From the NCBI RefSeq assembly GCF_003047265.1, contig NZ_PZYY01000005.1:248001-312000 (forward strand): a stretch of 64,000 bases of DNA. Reading direction: 5' to 3'. Shown here in pieces: positions 37,158 through 48,792 of the stretch. Under the pieces are notes generated by a model. It was not told the origin of the DNA. It did not search any database and saw nothing but the letters and a program-made list of their open reading frames with translations. Origin of the DNA: Nocardioides terrigena (GTDB lineage Bacteria > Actinomycetota > Actinomycetes > Propionibacteriales > Nocardioidaceae). Positions within the stretch are counted from its first letter, which is position 1. Every line of letters starts with the position of its first letter. The position numbers and the translations under genes are program-made.

Positions 37158-37898
37158 TCAGGTCAGGCCGACGGCCTGCCCGACAACCAGCATCGCGACG
37201 ACCACCACACCGGTCAGGACGCTGGCCAGCACGAGGAGTCGCGGGGCGCCGGTGCGCAGCGCGATCCGCATCGGGAGGTGGCGCAGGCCGTCCTGGTGGT
37301 CCGGCACCAGCCCGGGCAGCGCCCGCAGCACGTGGACGCAGACGCCGAGCAGCGCGGCCAGCACGGTCATCGCCACGGTCGGGGGCGTGTCGCTGCCCTG
37401 GCCGTCCCACCCGCCGTACGCCAGGTAGGCGGGGTAGAGCGCGAACTGGACCGCCCACGGGAGCCACGACAGGACGCCACCGCGCAGCAGGCGGTTGCCG
37501 AGGAGGCCCACGACCACCGCGAGGAGGTAGGCGCCACCGGCGACGACCCCCGCGGACACGGAGAGGGGTACGACGAGCAGTGCCGCGCACAGGACGGTGA
37601 ACCACACGGTCCCGGTCTCGAGCAGCCCCGCGGCCACCGGCTTGCCCGGCGTCTCGTGCCGTGCGTCGCGCTCCCGGTCGACCAGGTCGTTGTCCCAGCC
37701 GAGGATCGCCTGCCCGACCAGCACGGTGACTGCGACGAGGCCGATCTCGCGCAGCGGGCGCCCCGCCAGCGCCGCGGCGGCACCCATCGCGAGGGCCGTC
37801 AGCATCGCCTGCCGGGGGTGGGCGGCCCGCACCAGCAGCACCGGCAGGGTGCGGGCGAAGCGGGAGCCGCGACGGGCGGTCTCGGCCTGGGTCGACAT
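37158..37898 (-). CDS. UbiA-family prenyltransferase-like membrane protein
   Basis: The 246-residue membrane protein has seven to eight helices and the first UbiA aspartate motif, NDLVDRERD, at 70-78, which binds prenyl diphosphate through Mg2+. The second motif is weak (PDHQDGLRHLPMRI near 203), so it matches the SCO3242-type subgroup of unknown substrate rather than menaquinone or heme O enzymes. ATG 37898 is preferred; a start at 37916 would add six residues. It is divergent from carD and followed within 22 bp by the lipoprotein gene. Confidence 0.78.
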   Translation of the reverse strand: MSTQAETARRGSRFARTLPVLLVRAAHPRQAMLTALAMGAAAALAGRPLREIGLVAVTVLVGQAILGWDNDLVDRERDARHETPGKPVAAGLLETGTVWFTVLCAALLVVPLSVSAGVVAGGAYLLAVVVGLLGNRLLRGGVLSWLPWAVQFALYPAYLAYGGWDGQGSDTPPTVAMTVLAALLGVCVHVLRALPGLVPDHQDGLRHLPMRIALRTGAPRLLVLASVLTGVVVVAMLVVGQAVGLT

Positions 37899-37923
37899 GC
37901 CCCGAGTATCGGACACTTCGGCC

Positions 37924-37984
37924 GATCGGTGGGGACATCCGGACCGATCCGTGACCGTCGGGGAGGCCCGTCACGGGCCTCCCC
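37924..37984. other. Two palindromes between ubiA-like gene and carD
   Basis: An inverted repeat GATCGGT/ACCGATC (37924-37930 and 37943-37949) is followed by an 11-bp perfect stem with a 3-nt loop (37960-37970 with 37974-37984). Both sit between divergent genes, where terminators are not expected. They may be an operator and an attenuator-like hairpin; function is unknown. Confidence 0.5.
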
Positions 37985-38123
37985 GAGCCCGCCCACAGGG
38001 CGGCCCGCACCACACGATCCACAGTCTGTCAACCCCCGAGAGGGCCTCTGACCTGCACAAACGATGAGGGAGGTCCTCGGAACGCGTGTTAAGATGGTCA
38101 CCTAGAAAGAGGGGTACAAGTAC

Positions 38124-38609
38124 ATGACTTTCACCGTCGGCGAAACGGTTGTCTACCCGAATCACGGGGCTGCTGTCATCGAGGAGATCGAGACGCGCAC
38201 CATCAAGGGAGAGGACAGGGAATACCTGGTCCTCCGCATCGTGGCCCAGCAGGACCTCGTGGTCCGCGTCCCGGCCTGCAACCTCGACCTGGTCGGCGTC
38301 CGCGACGTCGTCGACAAGGAGGGCCTCGACCGCGTGTTCGACGTCCTCCGGGCCGCGCACGTGGAGGAGCCGACCAACTGGTCGCGCCGCTACAAGGCCA
38401 ACCTCGAGAAGCTGCACTCCGGCGACGTCATGAAGGTGGCCGAGGTGGTCCGCGACCTGTGGCGCCGCGAGCGCGACCGCGGCCTGTCGGCCGGCGAGAA
38501 GCGGATGCTCGCGAAGGCCCGCCAGATCCTGGTCTCGGAGCTGGCCCTGGCCGAGCACACCAACGAGGACAAGGCCGAGGCCATCCTCGACGAGGTCCTC
38601 GCCTCCTGA
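38124..38609 (+). CDS. carD: CarD-family RNA polymerase-binding transcription factor
   Basis: CarD binds the RNAP beta subunit and stabilises open complexes at rRNA and many other promoters; it is essential in mycobacteria. The 161-residue protein has the N-terminal RID Tudor-like domain ([21 protein letters not shown]) and a helical DNA-binding C-terminus with the conserved Trp in [22 protein letters not shown] precedes the ATG, and TAAGAT at 38090-38095 is a likely -10 element giving a leader of about 25 nt. A strong terminator follows. carD upstream of ispD is typical of actinobacteria. Confidence 0.95.
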   Translation: MTFTVGETVVYPNHGAAVIEEIETRTIKGEDREYLVLRIVAQQDLVVRVPACNLDLVGVRDVVDKEGLDRVFDVLRAAHVEEPTNWSRRYKANLEKLHSGDVMKVAEVVRDLWRRERDRGLSAGEKRMLAKARQILVSELALAEHTNEDKAEAILDEVLAS

Positions 38610-38631
38610 GCAGGTCCTGACACACCTCTGA

Positions 38632-38664
38632 CGAGGCCCCCGGCACACGCTGCCGGGGGCCTCG
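38632..38664 (+). terminator. Strong hairpin terminator after carD
   Basis: A 14-bp GC-rich stem (38632-38645 with 38651-38664) closes a 5-nt loop 22 bp after the carD stop. No T-run follows. It isolates carD from the IspD-like gene downstream. Confidence 0.8.
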
Positions 38665-38722
38665 TCGCATGTCCGGGGCGGGGTCGCCGTGGAGCGGCCG
38701 GTGGTCCTACGGTGGACGCACC

Positions 38723-39307
38723 ATGAGCGAGCACCCGTACGACGAGCGTGAGCTGCCCCCGGCCCTCGGCCTGGTGCTGGACGAGGGGCGCGGAGCCCTG
38801 CCCTACGCACTGATCCACGGTGAGGCGCTCGTCGCCTGTGCCGCGTGGGCCCTCGGTGACGCCGGGGTGACCCCTGTCGACGTGGGGGTCCCGTGGTCCA
38901 GCGTGCAGACCGCCGACGAGGCCGTGGTGCTGCACGACGCGCTCTGCCCGATGACGCCGGCCGCCTTCATCGCCGACTGCGTCGAGAGGTCGCTCGCGCA
39001 CGACGCCGTCGTGGTCGCCGTCCGCCCCGTCACCGACACGGTCAAGCGCGTCGAGGGGGACCTGGTGGGCGAGACGGTGGACCGCGAGTCGCTGCTGGCC
39101 CCCTCGTCGCCGGTGGTGCTGCCGCCGTCGGTGGTCCGGGCCCTCGACGACTTCCCGGGCCACGACCTGGCCGCCATCGTGGCCCGCCTGCGCGAGCACC
39201 ACGACGTCGAGACCGTCGAGGCGCCGCCGGAGGCCCGCCGGGTCACGTCCGCCGAGGAGATAGCGCTCCTCGAGGCGCTCACCGGTGAGGCCCCGCGACC
39301 CTTCTAG
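38723..39307 (+). CDS. Degenerate IspD-like protein of unknown function
   Basis: The 194-residue protein resembles part of IspD cytidylyltransferase: [21 protein letters not shown] corresponds to the HDAARPlv segment, and [16 protein letters not shown] with ETVDRESL to the P-x-DTiK and DR..L segments. The N-terminal CTP loop (AAGxGxR) and the QTPQ motif are missing, so catalysis is very unlikely. It lies between carD and the true ispD, on the opposite strand, with stop codons overlapping in CTAG. It may be a decayed duplicate or a regulatory paralogue. Confidence 0.6.
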   Translation: MSEHPYDERELPPALGLVLDEGRGALPYALIHGEALVACAAWALGDAGVTPVDVGVPWSSVQTADEAVVLHDALCPMTPAAFIADCVERSLAHDAVVVAVRPVTDTVKRVEGDLVGETVDRESLLAPSSPVVLPPSVVRALDDFPGHDLAAIVARLREHHDVETVEAPPEARRVTSAEEIALLEALTGEAPRPF

Positions 39308-39987
39308 GGTCGCGCTGCGACGAGCCGGCCCGCGAGGGCGACGTCCTCGGGGAAGGTGATCTTGAGGTTGAGCGGGGTGCTCGGCACCGCCGCGACGTCG
39401 CCGCCCGCGTAGCGGACGAAGCACGCCGCGGTGTCCGTGCCCTCGAAGCCGTCGCCGGCCGCCGCGCCGTACGCCGCGAGGAGGGGGCCGGCGCGGAAGG
39501 CCTGCGGGGTCTGCACCGTCCCCAGCCGACCCTCGAGCCGGTCCAGGCCGGTCGTGAGCAGGCCCGGGGCGGGCACGACGGGGATCGCGCCGCCGTGCTC
39601 GCGGGCGGCCGCGACGGTGGTGGTGAGGAGGTCGCGACCGGCGAGGGGGCGGGCGCCGTCGTGGATCGCGACGACGTCGATCTCACCCCGCTCGATCTCG
39701 CGCGCGAGGACCCGCAGGGCGGCGTGCTCGGACCGGTGGCGGGTGTCGCCACCGGTGACGACGAGCACCTCGTGGTCGCCGAGGTGGGGCCCGAGGGCCT
39801 CGCCGACCGCGGCCTGCTCGCCGTCGCGCACCACCACGACCACGCGTCGTACGTCGTCGAGGGCGAGCGCGTCGCGCACCGACCAGGCGAGGACCGGGGC
39901 GTCGCCCAGCGGGAGCAGGACCTTGTTGACCTCGGCCCCGACACGGGTGCCGGAGCCGGCGGCGAGGATCACGACTGCGGCGGGCAC
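39304..39987 (-). CDS. ispD: 2-C-methyl-D-erythritol 4-phosphate cytidylyltransferase
   Basis: IspD joins CTP and MEP in the non-mevalonate isoprenoid pathway. The 227-residue protein has the CTP loop [20 protein letters not shown] (the usual Pro before Lys is Asn), HDGARPL and QTPQAF. The central P-x-DTiK segment is changed to [14 protein letters not shown], so the MEP-binding region departs from the family norm. The GTG at 39987 begins the first strand. It is on the minus strand, unlike carD, and 13.5 kb from ispF. Confidence 0.85.
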   Translation of the reverse strand: MPAAVVILAAGSGTRVGAEVNKVLLPLGDAPVLAWSVRDALALDDVRRVVVVVRDGEQAAVGEALGPHLGDHEVLVVTGGDTRHRSEHAALRVLAREIERGEIDVVAIHDGARPLAGRDLLTTTVAAAREHGGAIPVVPAPGLLTTGLDRLEGRLGTVQTPQAFRAGPLLAAYGAAAGDGFEGTDTAACFVRYAGGDVAAVPSTPLNLKITFPEDVALAGRLVAARP

Positions 39988-40036
39988 GGGGTGATCGTGC
40001 GGCCCGTGAGGTCGTGAGGACAAGTTGACACGTCGG

Positions 40037-40079
40037 TGAAACAAACCGGCGGGGGCGCGAAACGTGGGCTGCCTAGCGT
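40037..40079 (+). promoter_or_regulatory. narK promoter with TGAAACA box
   Basis: TGAAACA at 40037-40043 and a second CGAAACG at 40059-40065 lie upstream of TAGCGT (40074-40079), a probable -10. Their 21-22-bp spacing resembles the repeated GAAAC half-sites of GlnR operators but the GTNAC partners are poor. The same TGAAACA-to-TAGCGT layout precedes nirB. Confidence 0.5.
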
Positions 40080-40115
40080 CCACGGCATCCGCTCGAGAAC
40101 CCCCGAGGAGCCCCC

Positions 40116-41663
40116 GTGTCCACCACCACCGACACCGCCCCCACCGCCGTCGCCATCCCCCCGGTCCCGCCGCGCGGCGGGGTCACCATCGACGACTGGC
40201 ACCCCGAGGACGAGGCGTTCTGGGAGTCGGTCGGCCGGCCCGTCGCCCGCCGCAACCTGATCTGGTCGATCTTCTCCGAGCACCTCGGCTTCTCCGTGTG
40301 GCTGCTCTGGTCGGTCAGCGCGGCGATGCTGCCGCGGATCGGCTTCGACTTCGCCGTCTCCCAGCTCTTCGTGCTGGTCGCGATCCCCAACCTGGTGGGC
40401 TCGCTGATCCGCCTGCCCTACACGTTCGCCGTGCCGAGGTTCGGTGGCCGCAACTGGACGGTCATCAGCGCCTCGCTGCTGTTGGTGCCGACGCTGCTCT
40501 TCGCGTGGGCGGTGCAGACGCCGGGGACGCCGTACTGGGCGTTCTGCCTGATCGCCGCGACCGCCGGCCTCGGGGGCGGCAACTTCGCCAGCTCGATGGC
40601 CAACATCAACTTCTTCTACCCGCTGCGCAAGAAGGGCACCGCGCTCGGCCTCAACGCCGCGGGCGGCAACATCGGCGTGGCGTTCATCCAGTTCTTCCTG
40701 CCGATCATCGTCGGCGGCGCCGGGATCTTCGGGCTGGTCCAGGCGAAGGACGAGCTGCACCTCGAGCGGGCCGGTTACGTCTACGCCGGGCTGGCGATCG
40801 TGGCCGCCGTCGCGGCCTGGCTCTTCATGAACAACCTCACCGGGGCCAAGTCGTCGCCGCGCGAGCAGCTCGCCGTGGTCCGCTACCACCACACGTGGGT
40901 GATGTCGTTCCTCTACATCGGCACCTTCGGCTCGTTCATCGGCTACTCCGCCGCAATGCCGCTGCTGATCAAGATCAACTTCTGGAACCAGCCCGTGCCC
41001 GAGGTCCCGGGGATCGGCATCAACTTCGCCTACTACGCCTTCCTCGGTGCGCTCGTGGGCTCGATCGCCCGACCGTTCGGCGGCTGGCTCGCCGACAAGT
41101 ACGGCGGCGCCCGGGTGACCTTCTGGACCTTCGTGGCGATGATCGTCGGCACCCTGGCCGTGATCGTCACCCTGCGCCAGCTCACCCCGGTCCCGCCGTC
41201 CGAGGTCCCCGCCGACCCGAGCACGTTCGTCCACTCCGAGGCCACCCGGGCCGCGGTCGAGGCCAACTCGGCGATCTTCCCGTGGTTCCTCGCGGCGTTC
41301 CTCTTCGTCTTCGCCGCGACCGGCATCGGCAACGGCTCGACGTACCGGATGATCCCGCTCATCCTGCAGCGCCAGGCGGAGCACACCACGACCCCCGCGA
41401 CCCGCCGGGCCGACATGGCGCGGGCCACCAAGGAGTCCTCGGCGGTCATCGGGATCGCCGGCGCGGTGGGCGCGATCGGCGGCTTCCTGATCCCGCTGAC
41501 GTTCGGCTCACCCTGGGTGACGGACCCGGTCGAGGCGGTCAAGATGGCCTTCGGGGTGTTCACCGGGTTCTACGTCGCGTGCCTGGCGACCACCTGGTTC
41601 TTCTACACCCGTCGCGTCACCGTGGCCGGGCGGGCACCCGAGTTCGCCACCGCCGACGTCTGA
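40116..41663 (+). CDS. narK: NarK-type nitrate/nitrite transporter (MFS)
   Basis: The 515-residue MFS protein has 12 membrane helices and the nitrate signatures of the NNP family: [16 protein letters not shown] with [12 protein letters not shown] in helix 5, and [16 protein letters not shown] in helix 11. An arginine in each half (for example in LIRLPYTF) would bind the anion. It imports nitrate and may export nitrite. GAGGAG 5 nt before the GTG at 40116 is a good ribosome-binding site. It starts the nitrate assimilation block and is followed after 50 bp by nasA. Confidence 0.93.
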   Translation: MSTTTDTAPTAVAIPPVPPRGGVTIDDWHPEDEAFWESVGRPVARRNLIWSIFSEHLGFSVWLLWSVSAAMLPRIGFDFAVSQLFVLVAIPNLVGSLIRLPYTFAVPRFGGRNWTVISASLLLVPTLLFAWAVQTPGTPYWAFCLIAATAGLGGGNFASSMANINFFYPLRKKGTALGLNAAGGNIGVAFIQFFLPIIVGGAGIFGLVQAKDELHLERAGYVYAGLAIVAAVAAWLFMNNLTGAKSSPREQLAVVRYHHTWVMSFLYIGTFGSFIGYSAAMPLLIKINFWNQPVPEVPGIGINFAYYAFLGALVGSIARPFGGWLADKYGGARVTFWTFVAMIVGTLAVIVTLRQLTPVPPSEVPADPSTFVHSEATRAAVEANSAIFPWFLAAFLFVFAATGIGNGSTYRMIPLILQRQAEHTTTPATRRADMARATKESSAVIGIAGAVGAIGGFLIPLTFGSPWVTDPVEAVKMAFGVFTGFYVACLATTWFFYTRRVTVAGRAPEFATADV

Positions 41664-41713
41664 CCGGCCCCTCCACCCATCCCAGCCATCCCTCCGACCG
41701 ATCCGGGGACACC

Positions 41714-43752
<2,039 letters not shown>

Positions 43753-43756
<4 letters not shown>

Positions 43757-45153
43757 TCGAGGGCACGAGGGAGCGCCTGGTCGTCGTCGGGGGCGGGATG
43801 GCGGCCGTCCGGCTCGTGGAGGAGCTGTGCTCGCGCGGGTACGACGGCGCGGTCACCGTCCTCGCCGACGAGGACCACGCGCCGTACAACCGGATCCTGC
43901 TGTCGGCCGTCCTCGAGGGCACCCACGGCCCCGACGCACTGACGCTGCGTTCGGCCGCCTGGTTCGCCGACCGGGGCGTCGACCTGCGCCTCGGCGCCCG
44001 GGTGCTCGAGGTCGACCGCGACGCCGGTGAGGTGATGCTGGTCGACGGCGAGCGCCTCGGCTACGACCGGCTGGTGCTGGCCACGGGGTCCATCCCCACC
44101 CTGCCGCCGATCCGCGGGCTGGTGCGCCGCGACGGCTCGCTGCACCCCAAGGTCCACGCCTTCCGCTCGCTCGCCGACTGCCGGCGCCTCGACGACGTGG
44201 TCGCCCCCGGCCAGCGCGCGGTCGTGGTCGGCGGCGGCCTGCTCGGCCTCCAGGTCGCCCGGGCCCTCACGGTGCGCGGCGTGGAGACGGAGGTGGTCGA
44301 GGGCGCCCCGCACCTGTTGGCCTCCCAGCTCGGCGCCGCCGGCGGCCGGGTGCTGGCCCGCGACCTGCGCCGGCTCGGGACCGAGGTCTACACCGGGTCG
44401 CGGGCGGTCGCGATGACCGAGGAGGGGCTACGGCTCGACACCGGCTACGAGCTGGGTGCCGACCTCGTCGTGCTCACCGCCGGCGGTCGGCCCTCCACGG
44501 CGCTCGCGCGCCGGGCCGGCCTCATGGTCCGCCGCGGGATCGTCGTCGACTCCACGCTCGCCTCGGTCACCGACGACCGCATCCACGCCATCGGCGACTG
44601 CGCCGAGCACCGCAACCGCACCACGGGCTTCGTGCCGCCCGCCTGGGAGCAGGCCGGGGTGCTGGCCGCCGTGCTCTGTGGCGAGGACGCGGCGTACGAC
44701 GGCTCGCGCAGCGTCGCCCGGCTGCGCGCCACCGGCCTCGACGTGGCCGTGCTCGGCGACCCCGAGCACGCGCAGGGCGAGGTCGTCGAGATGACGAACC
44801 CGATCGCCGGCTCGCACCGGACGCTCGTCGTGCACGGTGGCCGGATCGTCGCGGCCGCGCTCGTGGGAGACCTCTCGCGCGTCGGCCTCATCACCCAGCT
44901 CTACGACCGGGGCACGGTGCTCGGCCCCGACGAGCCCGGCCAGCTGCTGCTGGGGGAGCCGGCCTCGGCGCCGGTCAGCCTGCCCGACGACGCCGAGGTC
45001 TGCGCCTGCGCGGGGGTCAGCGCGGGGGCGATCCGCGCCTGCTCGTCCTACGCCGCGTGTCGCGAGACGACCCGGGCGACCACCGGGTGCGGCGGCTGCG
45101 AGCCCGTCGTACGACGCCTGCTCGGCGAGGACCTCGCGGTCCCGGTCGGCTGA
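43753..45153 (+). CDS. NAD(P)/FAD-dependent nitrate reductase electron-transfer subunit with BFD-like [2Fe-2S] domain
   Basis: The 466-residue flavoprotein has an FAD-binding Rossmann motif (VVVGGGMAAVRLVE, 10-23), an NAD-binding one (VVVGGGLLGLQVARAL about 156-171) and the FAD-closing HAIGDCAEH. At the C-terminus it has a bacterioferritin-associated-ferredoxin-type cluster motif (CACAGVSAGAIRAC, then TGCGGC). It resembles the front half of NirB and NasB, which carry electrons from NAD(P)H to NasA. The 4-nt overlap with nasA supports that pairing. It lacks any siroheme domain, so it is not a nitrite reductase itself. Confidence 0.88.
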
Positions 45154-45164
45154 GCGAGCACGAC

Positions 45165-45234
45165 GAAGGCAGTTCATGCCCGGCGCCGGCCGCGCCGAGC
45201 GTGGACGGTGGATGACGGCCGGCGAACTGCCTTC
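45165..45234. terminator. Long-arm inverted repeat between convergent genes
   Basis: GAAGGCAGTTC (45165-45175) and GAACTGCCTTC (45224-45234) are perfect complements separated by 48 nt that contain further GC-rich complementarity. The structure sits between the NasB-like gene and the cation transporter gene, both ending into it, and is probably a bidirectional terminator. Confidence 0.6.
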
Positions 45235-45250
45235 AGTGTGCGCAGGGCGG

Positions 45251-46252
45251 TCAGTCCCGGGCGAGGGACTCGTCCTCGGGTGCCGACAGGGTGAGGACGG
45301 CACGCTCGACGTGCTCGTGCTCCTCGATCCGGGCGGTGACCGCGTGCAGGCGCCGGGCCACGGCGGGCTCGGGGTCGTCTCCGGCCAGGTCCACCGCCGC
45401 GATGAGCAGAACCTTGCCGGGGCCCACGAACTCGAGGTGGAGGAACGTCACCCGCTGCACGTCCGGGTCGTCCCGGAGGGCCTCGAGCCCGGCGGCGCGC
45501 ATCTGCGGGGAGACGGCCTGCCCGACGAGGAAGTCCCGGTTGCGGCTGATGAGGAAGACGGCCACGCAGGCGAGGAGCACCCCGACGAGCACGGACCCGG
45601 CCGCGTCCCAACGGGCGTCACCGGTCGCCTGGTGCAGCCCGATCCCGCCCGCGGCGAGCACGATCCCGACGAGGGCGGCTGAGTCCTCGGCGTAGACGGC
45701 TCGCAGGGTCGGGTTGGAGGTGCGCGCGAGGTAGCGCAGCGGGTGCAGGCCGGCGACCCCGGCCGCGGAGCGGGTCTGGCGCCGGGCCTGGAGGAAGGAC
45801 ACGCCCTCGAGGACGAAGGCGAGCGCCAGCACGGCGTAGGCCCAGGTGTAATCGACCTCCTCGCCCCCGTCGCTCCAGCTCGTGATGCCGTGCCAGATCG
45901 ACACGACGGCACCGGCCGTGAACAGCCCGAACGCCGCGAACATGGACCAGACGTAGGCCTCGCGCCCGTACCCCAGCGGGTGGGAGTCGTCGGCGTCCCG
46001 GCCCGCTCGTCGCTCGGCCACCAGGAGGAACACCTCGTTGCCGGCGTCGGACCACGAGTGGGCGGCCTCGGCGACCATCGACGCCGATCCGGTCACGACC
46101 GCCACGACCGACTTGGCGATCGCGATGAGGACGTTGGCGCCGAGGGCGACGAGCACGGTGAGCAGGCTCTCGCTCCCGGCGGACGATGCCGCGGTCTCGT
46201 CGGAGCCGGGCTCGCCCGTCACCGGCTCGGGGGTCGCGTTGGGGTGGGCCAT
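45251..46252 (-). CDS. Cation diffusion facilitator family transporter
   Basis: The 333-residue CDF protein has six membrane helices and metal-site motifs HSWSDAGNE (helix 2) and YAEDSAALVG (helix 5), plus a cytoplasmic ferredoxin-like C-terminal domain from about 240. Family members export Zn2+, Fe2+, Mn2+ or Co2+ using the proton gradient. Helix 5 has the D-x-x-x-D-like pattern shifted, so the metal is uncertain. The ATG at 46252 was chosen because upstream in-frame codons overlap soxR territory and are low-complexity. It separates the nitrate genes from soxR. Confidence 0.85.
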   Translation of the reverse strand: MAHPNATPEPVTGEPGSDETAASSAGSESLLTVLVALGANVLIAIAKSVVAVVTGSASMVAEAAHSWSDAGNEVFLLVAERRAGRDADDSHPLGYGREAYVWSMFAAFGLFTAGAVVSIWHGITSWSDGGEEVDYTWAYAVLALAFVLEGVSFLQARRQTRSAAGVAGLHPLRYLARTSNPTLRAVYAEDSAALVGIVLAAGGIGLHQATGDARWDAAGSVLVGVLLACVAVFLISRNRDFLVGQAVSPQMRAAGLEALRDDPDVQRVTFLHLEFVGPGKVLLIAAVDLAGDDPEPAVARRLHAVTARIEEHEHVERAVLTLSAPEDESLARD

Positions 46253-46290
46253 GGAGCCAGTCTGTCCCCCGGGTGCCGTCGGCCGACGCG

Positions 46291-46761
46291 TCAGCGGCGG
46301 GTGGGGTGCGGCCGGCGAAGCGTGTCGGGGAGGAGCCGGGCGCCCGGACCCTGCTCGTCGACGATGTCCCCGGGGTTGGAGAAGGCGCAGCTGCGCAGGC
46401 TCAGGCACCCGCAGCCGATGCAGCCGTCGAGCCCGCTCTTGAGCCGCTCGAGGGCCGCGATCTGGTCGTCGAGGCGCTGTCGCCAGTGCTGTGAGATCCG
46501 GTGCCAGTCGGCCTTGGTGGGGTTCCTGTTGCCCGGGAGTCGGGAGAGCTCGTCCCGGATCTCGCCGATGGTGAGCCCCACGTTGGAGGCGGCCCGGATG
46601 AAGGCCAGCCGCCGCAGCACGCTGCGCTCGAAGCGCCGTTGGCCGCCGGAGGAGCGGTCCGCCTCGATCAGGCCCTCGGCCTCGTAGTAGCGGATCGCCG
46701 ACGCCGCGAAGCCGCTGCGGCGGGTGATCTCGCCCATCGGGAGCAGGTCTCTGGGGTCCAT
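46291..46761 (-). CDS. soxR: Redox-sensitive transcriptional activator SoxR
   Basis: The 156-residue MerR-family protein has the winged helix at 8-75 (GEITRRSGFAASAIRYYEAEGLI), a dimerisation helix, and the diagnostic [2Fe-2S] motif C-x2-C-x-C-x5-C at Cys114, Cys117, Cys119 and Cys125. In actinobacteria SoxR responds to redox-active compounds and controls a small regulon, not superoxide defence broadly. GGAGGTG lies 7 nt before the ATG. A CTCACGTGAG palindrome at 46786-46795 in its promoter region could be an operator, though it does not match a clear SoxR box. No SoxS gene is present, as usual outside enterics. Confidence 0.93.
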   Translation of the reverse strand: MDPRDLLPMGEITRRSGFAASAIRYYEAEGLIEADRSSGGQRRFERSVLRRLAFIRAASNVGLTIGEIRDELSRLPGNRNPTKADWHRISQHWRQRLDDQIAALERLKSGLDGCIGCGCLSLRSCAFSNPGDIVDEQGPGARLLPDTLRRPHPTRR

Positions 46762-46866
46762 CGCTTCACACCTCCAAACCTCAACCTCACGTGAGCATGA
46801 CCTATCGTGCCACGGCCCCCGAGAGGAGTGTCGCCCCGAAGCGCACGTGGGCGAGCGCGCCGCGTG

Positions 46867-47733
46867 TCAGCGATGGCGGGACAGTCCCTCCAGCACGGCC
46901 CGCAGCGGCGGCCACTGGTCGCGCCCGCGGCGGGTCACGGCGTACGCCCGCAGGCGCGCGCCGGGATCGGCGAGCGGCACCACCGTGACGCCGTCCCGGG
47001 TGGTGCGACCGAGGGGGAGCAGGGCCAGGCCGAGCCGGGCCACGATCAGCCCCTCGACCAGGTCGAGGGAGTCGATGCGGTGCGCGACGCGCGGGGTGAA
47101 ACCGGCCAGTGACGCCAGCGTGCGCAGCACCTCCTCGTCGGCGGTGTGCCGCGAGTTCACGATCCAGTCGCGGTCGGCGCAGGCCGCGAGGGGGAGCGGA
47201 GGCTCGTGGGACGGCATGCCCACGCCCCACTCGACCTGCCACAGGGGGACCACGTCGTACTCGGGTCGCCACGCGGCGGGTGCGATGTCGTAGTCGTAGA
47301 CGAGCGCTAGGTCCACGTGGTCCCGGGCCAGGAGGTCGAACGCCTCGAGCGGCTCGTGCTCGTGCACCCGCACGTCGACGCCCGGGTGGCGCCGCCCCAG
47401 GTCCGCGACGGTCGGCAGCAGCGAGCGCTCGATCGCGGTCGCGAACCCCGCCGCGCGCAGGACGCCGGCGGGCTCGGCGGTCGGGTCGAGATCGAGCCGC
47501 GCGGCGTCCACCGCCGCCAGGATCGCCACGGCGTGCTCGGCCAGCCGGTGCCCGGCCGGGGTGAGGCGCACCCGCCGCCCGTCCGGCTCGACCAGGGCGG
47601 TGCCGGCCTCGCGGGCCAGGGCGGCGATGCCCTGGGAGACGCTCGAGGTGGACGTCCCCATCACGGCCGCCACCTCACCCATCGACCCCAGGCGGGAGAG
47701 CTCGAGCAGCAGCCGGAGCCGGCGGACGTCCAT
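46867..47733 (-). CDS. LysR family transcriptional regulator
   Basis: The 288-residue regulator has a LysR HTH at 1-60 ([35 protein letters not shown]) and a periplasmic-binding-protein-like effector domain with [16 protein letters not shown]. It is divergent from the EamA transporter gene, with 83 bp between starts, the normal layout of a LysR controlling its neighbour. GTGA and TCAC half-sites (about 47754-47769) lie in the gap and could form the operator. The ATG at 47733 begins the first helix. Confidence 0.9.
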   Translation of the reverse strand: MDVRRLRLLLELSRLGSMGEVAAVMGTSTSSVSQGIAALAREAGTALVEPDGRRVRLTPAGHRLAEHAVAILAAVDAARLDLDPTAEPAGVLRAAGFATAIERSLLPTVADLGRRHPGVDVRVHEHEPLEAFDLLARDHVDLALVYDYDIAPAAWRPEYDVVPLWQVEWGVGMPSHEPPLPLAACADRDWIVNSRHTADEEVLRTLASLAGFTPRVAHRIDSLDLVEGLIVARLGLALLPLGRTTRDGVTVVPLADPGARLRAYAVTRRGRDQWPPLRAVLEGLSRHR

Positions 47734-47816
47734 GGCGACATTGTGCTGGATCCGTGAACGATGTGTCACGAATTCTCACGTGGACGCACACGGTGGTGCG
47801 GGTGTCGACTGGTGCC

Positions 47817-48716
47817 ATGACCTCGTCGCCCGCCCGCTCCGGTGCCTCCATGGCCGTGGCGTCCATGCTCTGCGTCCAGCTCGGCCTCGCCGCCTCCGTC
47901 GGTCTCATCGACGACGTGGGTGCGGCCGGCGCCGCCTGGCTCCGGCTCTTCTGGGCCGGCGTGCTGCTCCTCGTCATCGTCCGTCCGCGTCCCGCGCTCT
48001 TCGACCGGGAGGCGGTCCGGGCGAGCGTCGCCCTCGGGGTCGTGACCGCCGGGGTGACCCTGCTCTTCATGGCCGCGGTCGCCCGGCTGCCCCTCGGGAC
48101 CGCCAGCGCCCTCGAGTTCCTGGGACCGCTCGGCGTCGCGATCGCCCGCAGCCACGGGATCGCCCGCGCGTGGGCGCTCGTGGCGGCGGTCGGGGTCCTC
48201 TGCCTGACCCAGCCGTGGGCCGGGACGGCCGACCCGGTGGGGGTCGCGTTCGCCCTCGCGGCCGCGGTCTGCTGGGCGGCGTACATCCTGCTCACCCAGA
48301 AGGTGGGCGACTCCGTCAACGGGATCGCCGGGCTCGCGATCTCCATGCCCGTCGCGGCCCTCGTCGCGACCGTGGTCGCCGGCCCCGGACTGGTCGGGCA
48401 GCTCACCCCGGAGCTGATGGTCGCCGGGCTCGGCCTCGCCATCCTCCTGCCCGTGGTGCCCTTCACCCTCGAGCTGCTGGCGCTGCGCCGCCTGACGACG
48501 GGGGCGTTCGGCACCCTGATGGCGCTCGAGCCGGCCTTCGCCCTGGTCATCGGGCTGGTCGTGCTCCACCAGGTCCCCAACCTGCTGGCCGTGGCGGGGA
48601 TCGGGTTCGTCGTCGCGGCGGGCATCGGCGCCGAGCGCAGCGGGGCGCGCACGCCGGCCGCCGCGCCGGCAGCGTCCGGCGGCCCGGAGGGCGTCGGCGT
48701 GCCGACCCAGCTGTGA
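47817..48716 (+). CDS. EamA/RhtA-type metabolite exporter
   Basis: The 299-residue protein has ten membrane helices in two EamA repeats and resembles the threonine/homoserine exporter Rht[16 protein letters not shown] after helix 2, [19 protein letters not shown] in repeat one, and [27 protein letters not shown] in repeat two. It probably exports an amino acid or related compound under control of the divergent LysR protein. The ATG at 47817 gives a normal first helix; the longer open frame upstream lies in the operator region. Confidence 0.88.
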   Translation: MTSSPARSGASMAVASMLCVQLGLAASVGLIDDVGAAGAAWLRLFWAGVLLLVIVRPRPALFDREAVRASVALGVVTAGVTLLFMAAVARLPLGTASALEFLGPLGVAIARSHGIARAWALVAAVGVLCLTQPWAGTADPVGVAFALAAAVCWAAYILLTQKVGDSVNGIAGLAISMPVAALVATVVAGPGLVGQLTPELMVAGLGLAILLPVVPFTLELLALRRLTTGAFGTLMALEPAFALVIGLVVLHQVPNLLAVAGIGFVVAAGIGAERSGARTPAAAPAASGGPEGVGVPTQL

Positions 48717-48742
48717 GGGACGTGAGTGAGGGTTTTCCTCCC

Positions 48743-48786
48743 TGAAACATGAGGTAACACCCACCACAACATCGCGAACCTAGCGT
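48743..48786 (+). promoter_or_regulatory. nirB promoter with TGAAACA box
   Basis: TGAAACA (48743-48749), GTAAC (48753-48757) and the hexamer TAGCGT (48781-48786) precede the ATG at 48793, with 6 nt after the hexamer, so the mRNA is probably leaderless. GAAAC and GTAAC half-sites suggest a GlnR operator, with spacing one base off consensus. The box is at about -50, as at narK. Confidence 0.5.
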
Positions 48787-48792
48787 CGTGGC

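Noticed and set aside
46762..46800. SoxR box in the soxR promoter
   Set aside because: Only a CTCACGTGAG palindrome and a CCTCAAC half-site are visible; they do not form the expected symmetric operator.
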